From positions 3,290,501-3,354,500 of the forward strand of contig NZ_MDGR01000007.1 in the NCBI RefSeq assembly GCF_002742335.1: 64,000 nt of DNA. The letters are read 5' to 3'. The notes below the pieces were generated by a model, which was not told the DNA's origin, searched no databases, and saw only the letters and a program-made list of their open reading frames with translations. Shown here one piece after another: positions 8,688 through 16,843 of this stretch (position 1 is its first letter; each line of letters opens with the position of its first letter). The stretch is from Reichenbachiella sp. 5M10 (lineage in GTDB: Bacteria; Bacteroidota; Bacteroidia; Cytophagales; Cyclobacteriaceae). The position numbers and the translations under genes are program-made.

Positions 8688-9947
8688 ATGAAAGCACATT
8701 CGAAACGCCTACACCTCTACCAGGCCTACGGCATAGAACTAGAATACATGATCGTCGACCGGGACACACTGGCCGTCAAACCTATCGCTGACCAATTGCT
8801 AGCCGATGCAGCTGGCAAGCAGACCGATACCTACACCCATGGTATGGTCACTTGGTCCAATGAACTCGTGCTACACGTCATCGAGCTCAAATGCACCGAG
8901 CCCGTGTCGGATTTGGTAGCTCTCAACCGTGCCTTTCACGAAAACATCCTGCTCATCAATCACCTCCTCGAGAAGTACAATGCACGCCTACTCGGTTCGG
9001 CTGCTCACCCGTGGATGAACCCAGAGACAGACACCTACCTCTGGCCTCATGGCAATGCCGACATCTACCAAACCTACGACCGCATCTTTGGCTGCAAAGG
9101 TCATGGATGGAGCAACCTACAGAGCACACATTTGAACTTGCCGTTTTACGATGACGAGGAGTTTGCTCCCTTGCATGCTGCGGCACGTGTGCTTCTGCCT
9201 CTATTGCCCGCGTTGAGTGCGAGTTCGCCGATTCTTGATGGGCATTTCACCGGCTACCAAGACAAGCGAATGTCCTACTACAAGATGAACCAGCATCGCA
9301 TCCCTTCGATCACGGGCAAAGTCATTCCTGAGCGCGCCTTCTCCAAACGAGAGTATGGCAAACTCATCTATGAGAAAATCGCCGAAGATTTGGTGGCCTA
9401 TGACACAGAGAGGCTCTTGGATCCAGTATGGGTCAACTCCCGCGGTATCATTGCGCGGTTTGACAGAGGATCAATCGAGATACGGATCTTGGACATCCAA
9501 GAAAACCCAGGTGCAGACTTGGCCATCATTGCCTTGATCATCCACGTGCTCAAACTGATGACAGATGGCAAGCTGGCACCTCTCCATGACTTGATGGCTT
9601 GGGAAAAAGAGCCTCTCTATGACCTCCTCAATGAGGTCATCAAAAAAGGACAAGACACCCTCATCAAGGACGAAGCATACTTGCGCATGTTTGGATGTAC
9701 CCAAAGTAGCCTCCCCATCACCGCACTGTGGCAGCTACTCATCGACCAAGTACAGGCCGTCTATCCTACGGAGATCGCTCCTTGGCTGCCGACATTGGAC
9801 AAAATCATGTCACAAGGTACGCTCTCAAAGCGCATTCTCTCCATGGTGGATGGAGAATACTCGCAGGACAACCTCCGCTTGCTCTGCCGTGAACTGTCAG
9901 AAAATCTCGAGGAAAACAAAATGCTCAGTGTATGCGAAACCGTATAA
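8688..9947 (+). CDS. GCS2-family carboxylate-amine ligase (glutamate-cysteine ligase-like)
   Basis: This 419-residue protein belongs to the GCS2 glutamine-synthetase-like ligase superfamily. Landmarks are 'GIELEYMIVD' near residue 16 (metal-binding glutamates), 'HVIELKCTEP' near residue 66, and 'FDRGSIEIRILDIQENP' near residue 265. Family members activate a glutamate gamma-carboxylate with ATP and couple it to an amine. The ATG at 8688, 1 bp after the upstream stop, is preferred over an in-frame TTG at 8670. The 3' end overlaps the next gene by 16 bp, which implies translational coupling. In this context it probably acts on the same compound as the ATP-grasp ligase rather than making glutathione, since no glutathione synthetase is present here. 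Confidence 0.87.
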   Translation: MKAHSKRLHLYQAYGIELEYMIVDRDTLAVKPIADQLLADAAGKQTDTYTHGMVTWSNELVLHVIELKCTEPVSDLVALNRAFHENILLINHLLEKYNARLLGSAAHPWMNPETDTYLWPHGNADIYQTYDRIFGCKGHGWSNLQSTHLNLPFYDDEEFAPLHAAARVLLPLLPALSASSPILDGHFTGYQDKRMSYYKMNQHRIPSITGKVIPERAFSKREYGKLIYEKIAEDLVAYDTERLLDPVWVNSRGIIARFDRGSIEIRILDIQENPGADLAIIALIIHVLKLMTDGKLAPLHDLMAWEKEPLYDLLNEVIKKGQDTLIKDEAYLRMFGCTQSSLPITALWQLLIDQVQAVYPTEIAPWLPTLDKIMSQGTLSKRILSMVDGEYSQDNLRLLCRELSENLEENKMLSVCETV

Positions 9948-10642
9948 TTATCAGTTGTGAGCACGCAGGCAACTACGTGCCACTAGGGTACCAGCATTTG
10001 TTTGCTCAGGAATCTGAAGTATTGGAGACACATCGAGGGTACGACATAGGTGCCCTCGATGTGGCCAAATATATGGCCAAGCAATTGGGCATCCATTTGC
10101 ACTATCAAAAGATCAGCAGGTTGCTCATCGAGTCCAACCGCTCGACAACCCACCCCGAACTCTATTCTGAATATTCGCGTGGACTGAGTGCAGAAGCCAA
10201 GGCAATCTTGCAGGCCAAGTACTACAACCCCTACCGGACAGCCATCGAGCAAGAAATCAATCGGGCGAAAGCCAATGGATCACTGTGCATACACGTCTCT
10301 GTCCATTCCTTCACTCCCGTCCTCAACGGGAGCGAACGCCTCGTAGACATTGGGTTGCTCTTTGATGATCAGCGACAGCCCGAACAGCAATTCTGTCATG
10401 ATTGGAAGCCACTACTCGCTGCGGCTCTGCCCGAGCAGGTCGTCCTCTACAACTGCCCCTACCACGGAGCGGATGATGGGCTGACGACTTACTTGCGCAC
10501 ACGTTTTACTCCGGAGGAGTATCTTGGAATCGAGATCGAGATCAATCAAAAATACGCTCATACCACGGCACTCCAAAACATCCGGCAAGCGCTGACATTG
10601 ACCTTGCAGTCCTTGACTTCTAGTGAACTGATGAAATCATGA
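9932..10642 (+). CDS. N-formylglutamate amidohydrolase family protein
   Basis: This 236-residue protein carries the FGase signatures: 'ISCEHAGNYVP' at the N-terminus, 'IHVSVHSFTPV' near residue 120, 'DIGLLFDD' near 142 and 'GIEIEINQKY' near 205. The histidines and glutamates in these blocks build the metal site of a zinc carboxypeptidase-like fold. The classical enzyme hydrolyses N-formyl-glutamate in histidine degradation, but no hut genes are nearby. As the fourth gene of an amidoligase operon (ATG inside the end of the GCS2 gene) it more likely hydrolyses an amide linked to the operon's own product. Family call is firm, physiological substrate inferred. Confidence 0.85.
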   Translation: MRNRIIISCEHAGNYVPLGYQHLFAQESEVLETHRGYDIGALDVAKYMAKQLGIHLHYQKISRLLIESNRSTTHPELYSEYSRGLSAEAKAILQAKYYNPYRTAIEQEINRAKANGSLCIHVSVHSFTPVLNGSERLVDIGLLFDDQRQPEQQFCHDWKPLLAAALPEQVVLYNCPYHGADDGLTTYLRTRFTPEEYLGIEIEINQKYAHTTALQNIRQALTLTLQSLTSSELMKS

Positions 10643-10942
10643 CATGTCCGTGAACTAGCCTCAAAAGTACGTCGCTCATCAAACCTATGTGCTCCAAGAA
10701 ATTCACGCTAAGCGCCAGTATTGTCTAGTTTTTTTTACATTCTCAGGGCGAGGGAGGAGACATGCCCCTCGTCTCTCTGAGACCAGCACGACACCCCTCG
10801 TTCCTCCGCGCATAATCTAATTGTTTCTTGAATAAATCACTATTCAGAAATTATTCTCACTTATATAGGCGATGCTTTACAAATTATGGAGATGGCGCAA
10901 CTAATTTGACGTATCTTCCAAAAATTTACTGTTTGAAAATAT
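10643..10942. other. 300-bp intergenic region with a two-part inverted repeat
   Basis: No gene is seen. It contains a T8 tract near 10729-10737 and a nested inverted repeat at 10741-10782: outer arms TCTCAG/CTGAGA and inner arms CGAGGG/CCCTCG. No T-run follows it, so it is not a canonical terminator for the amidoligase operon. The downstream 160 bp is AT-rich and probably holds the desaturase promoter, but I cannot pick a clear -33/-7 pair. Confidence 0.55.
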
Positions 10943-12028
10943 ATGGAGGTATCAGTGGTGCGGTTCAATCGCGAAAAAGGAACCGATTTTGTAACTGAGT
11001 TGAGGCGAAGGGTTAACAATCATTTTACAGAACATAATCTATCAAAATTTGGCAATGCAAACATGCAATGGAAGACCGCATTCATTCTTGGTCTCTATTT
11101 CATTCCATTTGTGATTTTGCTATCAGGGATCGTTTCATCAGTAGGCATGATGATGCTGCTATGGATTATCATGAGTTTTGGGATGTGTGGTATCGGTTTG
11201 TCAATCATGCATGATGCCAACCACGGGGCCTACTCCAAAAACAAACGAGTCAACAAGCTCCTCGGCTATCTCCTCAATGTGATCGGGTCCTACCATGTCA
11301 CCTGGAAGATCCAGCACAATGTCCTCCACCATTCCTCTACCAATGTGCACGAGTTTGACGAGGACCTAGACAATCAGATCATGCGATTCTCTCCCAACCA
11401 GGCACACAAACGCATCAACAAATACCAAGCTTTTTATGCTCCGTTTTTCTATGGGTTGCTCTCACTGTACAAAATGCTGAGCAAGGACTTTGAACAAATC
11501 GCCCGGTTTCATCGCAAGAAACTCTTGGCAGGTGAAGGACTGACTTTGCGCAAAGCCATCTTTCAAATCACCACCAACAAGATCATTTATTTTGCCACGA
11601 CACTCGTATTGCCGATGATCGTACTGAGCTTTGCTTGGTGGCAAGTCCTGTTGGGATTCTTATTGATGCATTTCATCTGCGGATTGATCTTGGCACTGGT
11701 CTTTCAGTCTGCACATGTATTGGAAAAAACAGAATTTTTCGTAGCAGACGAGCAAGGTAGCGTAGACAATTGCTGGGCGATTCATCAGCTCAACACTACG
11801 GCGAATTTTTCACGAAAAGGCAAATTATTTTCATGGCTGATCGGTGGCCTCAACTACCAAGTAGAGCACCATCTATTTCCCACGATATGCCATGTACACT
11901 ACGACTCGATTTCCCACATTGTCCGTAGTACGGCCCAAGAGTATAACATCCAATACCACGAATACCGTACGTTTTGGTGTGCCGTCAAGAGCCACTTCAA
12001 AATGCTGCATCACTTGGGGAGGGCATAA
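10943..12028 (+). CDS. Membrane fatty acid (acyl-lipid/acyl-CoA) desaturase
   Basis: This 361-residue membrane protein has the three histidine boxes of di-iron desaturases: HDANH (HxxxH) near residue 90, HNVLHH (HxxHH) near 127 and QVEHH (QxxHH) near 305. The Gln in the third box is typical of front-end or acyl-lipid desaturases. Hydrophobic hairpins at about residues 45-85 and 215-250 fit the four-helix membrane topology. There is no fused cytochrome b5 domain, so an external electron donor is needed. It would introduce a cis double bond into membrane acyl chains. It is monocistronic and followed by a good terminator. Regioselectivity cannot be told. Confidence 0.9.
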   Translation: MEVSVVRFNREKGTDFVTELRRRVNNHFTEHNLSKFGNANMQWKTAFILGLYFIPFVILLSGIVSSVGMMMLLWIIMSFGMCGIGLSIMHDANHGAYSKNKRVNKLLGYLLNVIGSYHVTWKIQHNVLHHSSTNVHEFDEDLDNQIMRFSPNQAHKRINKYQAFYAPFFYGLLSLYKMLSKDFEQIARFHRKKLLAGEGLTLRKAIFQITTNKIIYFATTLVLPMIVLSFAWWQVLLGFLLMHFICGLILALVFQSAHVLEKTEFFVADEQGSVDNCWAIHQLNTTANFSRKGKLFSWLIGGLNYQVEHHLFPTICHVHYDSISHIVRSTAQEYNIQYHEYRTFWCAVKSHFKMLHHLGRA

Positions 12029-12080
12029 CAACATCTCTACACCAGGCATTTGATAAAAACATGTACATGACCTCACAACA

Positions 12081-12112
12081 AAAGCAAGGCTGATTGAGCC
12101 TTGCTTTTTCTT
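12081..12112 (+). terminator. Rho-independent terminator of the desaturase gene
   Basis: An 11-bp perfect stem (12081-12091 with 12097-12107, AAAGCAAGGCT) with a 5-nt loop is followed by a T-rich tail (TTTTTCTTTTC) on the plus strand, about 50 bp after the desaturase stop. Confidence 0.9.
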
Positions 12113-12407
12113 TTCTATTACATCCAAACGGACACTTTACTCCTACCTCTTGATCGCTCCATATGCCTCCCTTGCCCGCAGGAGCTAAAAAGCACTCCCT
12201 ATCCGTTGACCGGATTAAATATGCATAAACCAGCCCAATGGCCCACTACCTATCCTCTGATTGGAGCATTGGCACCACAAGTTGAAACGCTTGCTACCAA
12301 ATCATTCAAAATTCGGAATCAATTCCAACCATGTTCAAAATTGGCGTGTCTCTGACTACAGTACCAAATACAACATTTGAACTAATCACACAAAACACAA
12401 TCAAACT
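12113..12407. other. Intergenic region before the cadherin-like lipoprotein
   Basis: Apart from the terminator just upstream, I see no gene, RNA or repeat here. A short 84-codon open frame at 12101-12355 begins inside the terminator and has no recognisable features. The last 60 bp are AT-rich and probably carry the promoter for the gene at 12408. Confidence 0.5.
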
Positions 12408-13403
12408 ATGAAAATTTTGAACCCACTAGCTTCTCTACTTTTATTAATTAGTCTATCCATTGTATCAGGATGCGGTAGCGAAGATGATGGAAGCGCTTCA
12501 CTAACTGCTCCAGAGCAAACGCTCACCGTACAAGAAGATATTGAGTCGGGTGATCTAATTGGAGAAATCCAAGTCGAAAATGCGCAAACTACCTCCTTAA
12601 GCTTTAGTATCTCATCTGGAAATGATGCAGGGATCTTTGAGCTATCCGATGATGGCAAGATTACCTTGGCTGATGGCATATCTCTAGACTATGAAGAAAC
12701 CGATAGTTATGAACTGACGGTGACGATTTCGGATGGTGTGTCCTCCGATGAGACAATCGTCACAATCAATGTCTCGGACGTAGACGAAACAGGCATCTTA
12801 CTCCTCAATGGAATCACCTACGAATTTGGCGATGAAGGGCTCGTTTTGGACGAAGGTCCGTCTGACCCTTTCCACGATGACAACAACACGCACGTTGTTT
12901 ACAACTTCAGTTTCGCAGAAGGGGATCTAACACAGGATGAAGAGGACGAAGAGGATTTTGAGTTTACAAACATCACCCTGCTTGTCGCAACCGAACTCTA
13001 CTCTCCAGGAACCACATCTTTCAGCCTAGGTACATTCGAGTATGCCTCAGGAGATGCCACTGCAGAAGAACTAGATGGTAAATACTTCTTTAGAGAACTC
13101 GCCTTTGTTATGGATGGAAATGACAATGGGACGGTTTTGGCCAACGAAGATGACGTAGCGAAAGACGTCATATTCCTAGCCACTTCTGGTACTGTAGAGG
13201 TAAGCTCTCCCGAAAGCAATGCCTTCAAATTAGTGTTTGACATTACTATTTCACAAATAGATTTCAATCCCGAACTAAACTGGCTGTATGAAAATGATAT
13301 AGTACCTCATACAGAAAGGCATATAAGATTTACTTATGATGCTCCATTCAAAATCATGAGCGGTGACACTGCTGTAGAAGTAGAAGCTGATGACATAAAT
13401 TAA
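12408..13403 (+). CDS. Secreted lipoprotein with a cadherin-like domain
   Basis: This 331-residue protein has a lipoprotein signal peptide ending in a lipobox (SIVSGC, Cys22) followed by acidic residues. Residues 35-125 resemble a cadherin tandem repeat domain: 'GDLIGEIQVENAQ', 'FELSDDGKITLADGISLDYE' and 'YELTVTISDG', the last being a calcium-binding type edge strand. The remaining 200 residues are acidic, probably beta-rich and unrecognised. It is likely an envelope lipoprotein. It is monocistronic, bounded by terminators on both sides. No specific role can be assigned. Confidence 0.72.
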   Translation: MKILNPLASLLLLISLSIVSGCGSEDDGSASLTAPEQTLTVQEDIESGDLIGEIQVENAQTTSLSFSISSGNDAGIFELSDDGKITLADGISLDYEETDSYELTVTISDGVSSDETIVTINVSDVDETGILLLNGITYEFGDEGLVLDEGPSDPFHDDNNTHVVYNFSFAEGDLTQDEEDEEDFEFTNITLLVATELYSPGTTSFSLGTFEYASGDATAEELDGKYFFRELAFVMDGNDNGTVLANEDDVAKDVIFLATSGTVEVSSPESNAFKLVFDITISQIDFNPELNWLYENDIVPHTERHIRFTYDAPFKIMSGDTAVEVEADDIN

Positions 13404-13421
13404 TCACTAGCTACAGAATAC

Positions 13422-13467
13422 CTAAACAAAGAAAAGGCTACTGTAGAGTAGCCTCTTCTTTGTTTAG
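13422..13467. terminator. Bidirectional terminator between convergent genes
   Basis: A 21-nt stem (13422-13442 against 13447-13467) with one A-C mismatch and a GTAG loop lies between the stop of the cadherin-like lipoprotein and the stop of the ThuA-like gene. The arms have T-rich 3' halves in both directions, so one hairpin can end both transcripts. Confidence 0.88.
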
Positions 13468-13509
13468 AATGAACACCTCATCCTTCCAGATGTAGGTCCT
13501 CTATACCTC

Positions 13510-14310
13510 CTATCTCTTTTTCTTCTTGACAGGTTCGGGCTGAGCCAAAATCCCCTTGCCCGTAGCGGCCCAAAATATACCGCCGTAAATATGCTCTTGA
13601 AAGATCGCGTCACTATAGGTGCCTGGCAAGTGCCCGAGCGCTGTATAAAATGCACGCCCACCGTCGTGGGTATGATACCACGCCATCGGATGATTGCCAT
13701 CCATGCCCTGCGCTACTCGGTTTTCACCCCATTGGGCTTTGTAGTCGTAGGTTGACTCATCCACCGTCAACAGATACTGGAGGTTGTCCGCCTTTTCTTC
13801 CAAGAACTCATAATACTCATCTGTCCACCATCGTGTATCAGGCATGAGCTGCATACCCGGAAAGTTGCGATCCTCCACTCGGAGTAGTGCTGTCTGATTG
13901 CGCGGATGGATATGAAACATACGCCCCACCAACTGCGTGTACCAAGGCCAATCATACTCCGTATCAGAGGCCGAGTGAATCCCCACATAGCCCTTGCCTG
14001 ACTGGATGAACCGCTCGAAGACAGCCTGCTGCTCTTCGTTGAGCACATCACCTGTCGTGTTGAGGAATATCACCACACTGTACTGTGCCAATCGCTTATC
14101 CGTGAAAAACAGTCCTGCATTTTCGGACCAATCAAGCTGAAAGTCGTTTCGCTCAGCGATCGTACGTATCGCGGTGACCCCTTCGTGAATCGAACCATGG
14201 TGCCAGCCATCAGTCTTGGTAAACAACAACGCTTTGAATTGTTGTGCTTGCGCATAAAAAGTAGTCATCACTAGTGCTAGGACAACCATTGTCATCTTAT
14301 TCATCATCAT
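13510..14310 (-). CDS. Secreted ThuA-like domain protein
   Basis: This 266-residue protein has a signal peptide (about residues 1-22, ending YAQA-Q) followed by a ThuA/trehalose-utilisation-like class I glutamine amidotransferase-like fold. Visible blocks are 'ALLFTKTDGWHHGSIHEG', 'VVIFLNTTGDVL', 'GKGYVGIHSASDTEYDWPW' and 'HPMAWYHTHDGGRAFYTALGH'. Such proteins are common in Bacteroidota next to glycoside hydrolases and are thought to act on sugar derivatives; no reaction is proven for this branch. The basic tail (VKKKKR) is notable. Several ATGs are clustered at the start, so a shift of a few codons is possible. Confidence 0.85.
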   Translation of the reverse strand: MMMNKMTMVVLALVMTTFYAQAQQFKALLFTKTDGWHHGSIHEGVTAIRTIAERNDFQLDWSENAGLFFTDKRLAQYSVVIFLNTTGDVLNEEQQAVFERFIQSGKGYVGIHSASDTEYDWPWYTQLVGRMFHIHPRNQTALLRVEDRNFPGMQLMPDTRWWTDEYYEFLEEKADNLQYLLTVDESTYDYKAQWGENRVAQGMDGNHPMAWYHTHDGGRAFYTALGHLPGTYSDAIFQEHIYGGIFWAATGKGILAQPEPVKKKKR

Positions 14311-14629
14311 TTAGTCTTTTAAATATCTTTCTAGATCGAAAATTAACAAGAATATTCGAGTTCATGGTTTCAATTTTCCGCTATCACTTCCAATGAAGTA
14401 GGAAAACCCAAGACACTGGAGCAATGGATCTACCTCATCGGTCAAGTATTCCTCATCGCATTCACAAGTAGCCCAACCTCGCAAGCAAGGTAAAAGCACC
14501 GAGCCCCCTTCTCCTGCAGGTTTCGGTACACAAAGCAACTGCCCAAAAAGATAAACGGTGCCATGTCATAACTAGAAAAACGTCTCTACCGTGGTTTCTC
14601 AATCAAATGCTCAAAGTTCGAAATTTTAA
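14311..14629. other. Intergenic region upstream of the zinc-type operators
   Basis: No gene is seen between the ThuA-like start and the regulatory repeats at 14630. The sequence shows no convincing open frame or RNA. It must contain the minus-strand promoter of the ThuA-like gene. Confidence 0.45.
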
Positions 14630-14688
14630 TTGCAACAATATTGCATTTTAGAATTCCAAGACTTTATGTTTGCAACAATATTGCATTT
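14630..14688 (+). promoter_or_regulatory. Tandem palindromic operators (Zur-like) around a promoter
   Basis: The 19-bp sequence TTGCAACAATATTGCATTT occurs twice, at 14630-14648 and 14670-14688, exactly 40 bp apart. Each copy contains the interrupted palindrome TGCAA-CAATA-TTGCA. A Bacteroidota -7 element (TAnnTTTG) is at 14665-14672, with a TTG 21 bp upstream at 14641-14643 as a possible -33. The two operators therefore sit over the -33 and over the region from -7 to +1, a classic repressor layout. Because the gene 12 bp downstream is AztD-like, a zinc-responsive Fur-family repressor (Zur) is the best guess. Repeats are seen; regulator identity is inference. Confidence 0.65.
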
Positions 14689-14699
14689 AAAACATAACA

Positions 14700-15911
14700 A
14701 TGATGACACTTATTAGAAAGTATGCGGTGATGGCCGCTCTCAGTTTATTGATTTTCTCCTGTTCGGAAGATGATGGTGATCTAGACCTAGAAGGATCTGC
14801 AAAAGAATACGCCAACATCCGCTTGGTCGTCTCTGATGCAACGACCAACACCGTATCGATCATTAGCCCTGCTACTGCGGAAGTTCAAAATTTGGATGCC
14901 ACTCACGCTACCTCCAGCGTCTATCCTAGTGGTTCGGGACGTTACGCTGCGCTGGTACATCGCGCCCAAAATTTAGTAGAGTTCATAGATACGGGGCTAG
15001 AGCTACATGGCAACCATGTGGACATTCATCATGCAGAGGCAGCCTTTGGCAGTCTGACTGCTACGGGTCTATCTCCTACACACTTCAAAAGTCGCTACAA
15101 CCAGCTCCTCCTCTTCAACGACGGAGACGGCACGCTATCCAGCGCATCAGAAGGAGATATCAACGAAGAGACAGACATGAAAACACTCTCCTTTGACGGG
15201 ATAGCACACCATGGAGCAATGACCATCTTCAGCAATGGCAGCTACAGCGTCACAGTGAAGGACAATACTGTAGAGGGGACACTCCCAGAACGAGTCAAGG
15301 TAATCGACATTGACGGCCACACCCTCTATGCATCTGAGGTACAGACCCAAGGTATCCACGGCAGTGCTACCAACGGTGACGTAGCGCTCTACGGCTCGGT
15401 CGACGGCATACTGGTAGTGGCCTCTTCGGGCGAACAACATCTGATTGACTACCCTACAGATTTTGGTGAGGTATGGATTGGCAGTTTGAGCGAGACATTC
15501 TCTGACAACCTATTCATAGGCTCTGCCAGTGGCTTGGGACTCTACCTGATCAACATAGCCAATGAATCGATTACCGAACTGGTCGAAAACAGCGAAATCA
15601 TGAAATATGCGCTAAGTCTAGACGAAACCCAACTGGCTGTACTGACCTACGAAGGCAGCTTGCAGATCTATGACTTGACTACCCAAACACTCGTGGAAGA
15701 AAAATCCGGTTTGATCCCTGCCAACGACAAACCTACTGGACATGGTGCTACCCTGCCCAATCTCGCTTTGACTGAGGGCTATATCTATATCACCCAACCT
15801 GCCACTGGAGAGATTCTGCAGTTTAGCACGAGCAGTCTCTCACATACTGCGTCATATACCGTGAGTAGTACACCACAAAGCATGGCTCTACTGGGCTATG
15901 AGATGAATTAA
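14700..15911 (+). CDS. AztD-like periplasmic zinc chaperone lipoprotein
   Basis: This 403-residue protein has a lipobox signal peptide (LLIFSC, Cys21) and a beta-propeller-like body. Histidine motifs align by eye with the zinc metallochaperone AztD: 'GLELHGNHVDIHH' near residue 100, 'LSPTHF', 'IAHHGAM' near 177, 'LPERVKVIDIDG', 'GIHGSA' near 220 and 'KPTGHGATLPNLAL' near 343. AztD binds zinc and hands it to the AztC solute-binding protein of an ABC importer. No transporter gene is adjacent, so this is an orphan, and membrane anchoring differs from the soluble Paracoccus protein. The tandem palindromes upstream fit zinc control. Similarity was judged from memory, not from a search. Confidence 0.72.
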   Translation: MMTLIRKYAVMAALSLLIFSCSEDDGDLDLEGSAKEYANIRLVVSDATTNTVSIISPATAEVQNLDATHATSSVYPSGSGRYAALVHRAQNLVEFIDTGLELHGNHVDIHHAEAAFGSLTATGLSPTHFKSRYNQLLLFNDGDGTLSSASEGDINEETDMKTLSFDGIAHHGAMTIFSNGSYSVTVKDNTVEGTLPERVKVIDIDGHTLYASEVQTQGIHGSATNGDVALYGSVDGILVVASSGEQHLIDYPTDFGEVWIGSLSETFSDNLFIGSASGLGLYLINIANESITELVENSEIMKYALSLDETQLAVLTYEGSLQIYDLTTQTLVEEKSGLIPANDKPTGHGATLPNLALTEGYIYITQPATGEILQFSTSSLSHTASYTVSSTPQSMALLGYEMN

Positions 15912-15922
15912 GTAAGATTTGA

Positions 15923-16007
15923 AACTTTGTCAAAGTTAAGCTGCCGATGCGTGATGGTGCTGAAGCCCAAAGCCTAACTCGTACGTTTATTTAACTTTGA
16001 CAAAGTT
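15923..16007. repeat. Paired palindromic repeat, REP-like
   Basis: Two 17-bp arms, AACTTTGTCAAAGTTAA at 15923-15939 and its exact reverse complement at 15991-16007, are separated by 51 bp. Each arm is itself palindromic (AACTTTG-N-CAAAGTT), so each could fold alone or pair with the other. The element starts 12 bp after the AztD-like stop, so it may act as a terminator or be a REP/BIME-type mobile palindrome. Structure seen; nature inferred. Confidence 0.65.
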
Positions 16008-16229
16008 CTACTTCCAAGATAAAAGTACAAAGACTAGCTCTCCCAATACAAGACCTCCAATCTCCCTACTGAAACCCACCCTATCATCCAGACTGAGACA
16101 ACTAGCTATCTAACATAGATAGAACAAGCCCATACCATCAACTTACAATTTGTATCGTGTTTGCTTTGTGTAAGCATACCATCCCAAAAGCAACAACAAA
16201 CCGCCTAGTACAGTACTCAACCAAACCCA
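16008..16229. other. Non-coding stretch between repeat and intron-like RNA
   Basis: No convincing gene is present. A 71-codon minus-strand frame at 16138-16353 overlaps the structured RNA region and has no family features, so it is not called. Confidence 0.4.
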
Positions 16230-16558
16230 AAGCCTCTGCTGGGGCCCTCAAGGAAAGAATAAATTGCTGATTGGTCAGCTGAGGCATTACAAATGCTGCC
16301 GAGCGAGATGGGCAGTAGCCCAGAGTCCTATCATTGAGGACGAACATTCCCATCCCTAGGCTTAAGAAAAGAGGCTGTGAAAGTCTGATGGGATGAACTG
16401 GAGCGGTGCGTAAAGAAAATATCTGTTAGATATTTTTAGCGAGAACCCGGTCTGTAGGGTAGGGATTGAGAACCACTTAGCCTGTCCTGACGAAGAAAGG
16501 ATCTGGCGGTGTGAGAGGCGCACTGGCAGTCATTTGACCGTCAGCTGTCTACTCGATT
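16230..16558 (+). ncRNA. Degenerate or ORF-less group II intron-like RNA
   Basis: The 3' end resembles group II intron domains V and VI. A GCC...GGC-closed hairpin at about 16479-16510 is followed by GTGTGAGAGG. Then comes a stem with ATTT loop (CTGGCAGTC/GACCGTCAG) and the terminal CTACTCGAT with a candidate bulged branch-point A at 16551. Upstream lie compact hairpins: GGGC-AGTA-GCCC, GTCCT/AGGAC, CCCATC/GATGGG and ATATCT/AGATAT, plus a GTGCG motif at 16407. No reverse transcriptase frame is present, and domain V is shorter than the canonical 34 nt, so it is probably inactive. The 5' boundary is uncertain. Confidence 0.45.
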
Positions 16559-16811
16559 AGCGGCTGCTTTTATATTCTAAAAATAAATTGTCATTTCCAC
16601 CAATTGATACTAAAGATTCATTTAATAATCTATCATTAGTGTTGTCGTAGCGTCCGCTCGATGATAAGTAGCTTAACACCAAGCTCCCTTCCTCTCCTGC
16701 ATACTGTCTGGCAATCCACTCTCTGCGGCTTTCTGCATTTGCTTTATCCTCCAAGATATCCGAACCTACTAGCGTATCGGTGAGAGCTGCGTTCCACCGA
16801 AGCTGGCCAAA
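16557..16811 (-). pseudogene. Fragment of an unrecognised gene beside the intron-like RNA
   Basis: About 84 sense codons (only the last 65 following an ATG at 16754) end in a TAA exactly at the 3' edge of the intron-like RNA. The translated text ('NAESRREWIARQY', 'LSYLSSSGRYDNTNDRLL') reads like real coding sequence, but I do not recognise the family. A gene interrupted by intron insertion, or a cassette remnant, would explain the position. Weakly supported. Confidence 0.25.
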
Positions 16812-16843
16812 TGCTCAATTCGCACATGCACTATGACGCCATG

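Noticed and set aside
12101-12355. 84-codon plus-strand open frame after the desaturase terminator
   Set aside because: It starts inside the terminator tail and has no signal peptide, motif or conserved look; likely chance.
16138-16353. 71-codon minus-strand open frame
   Set aside because: It overlaps the structured intron-like RNA on the other strand and has no family features.
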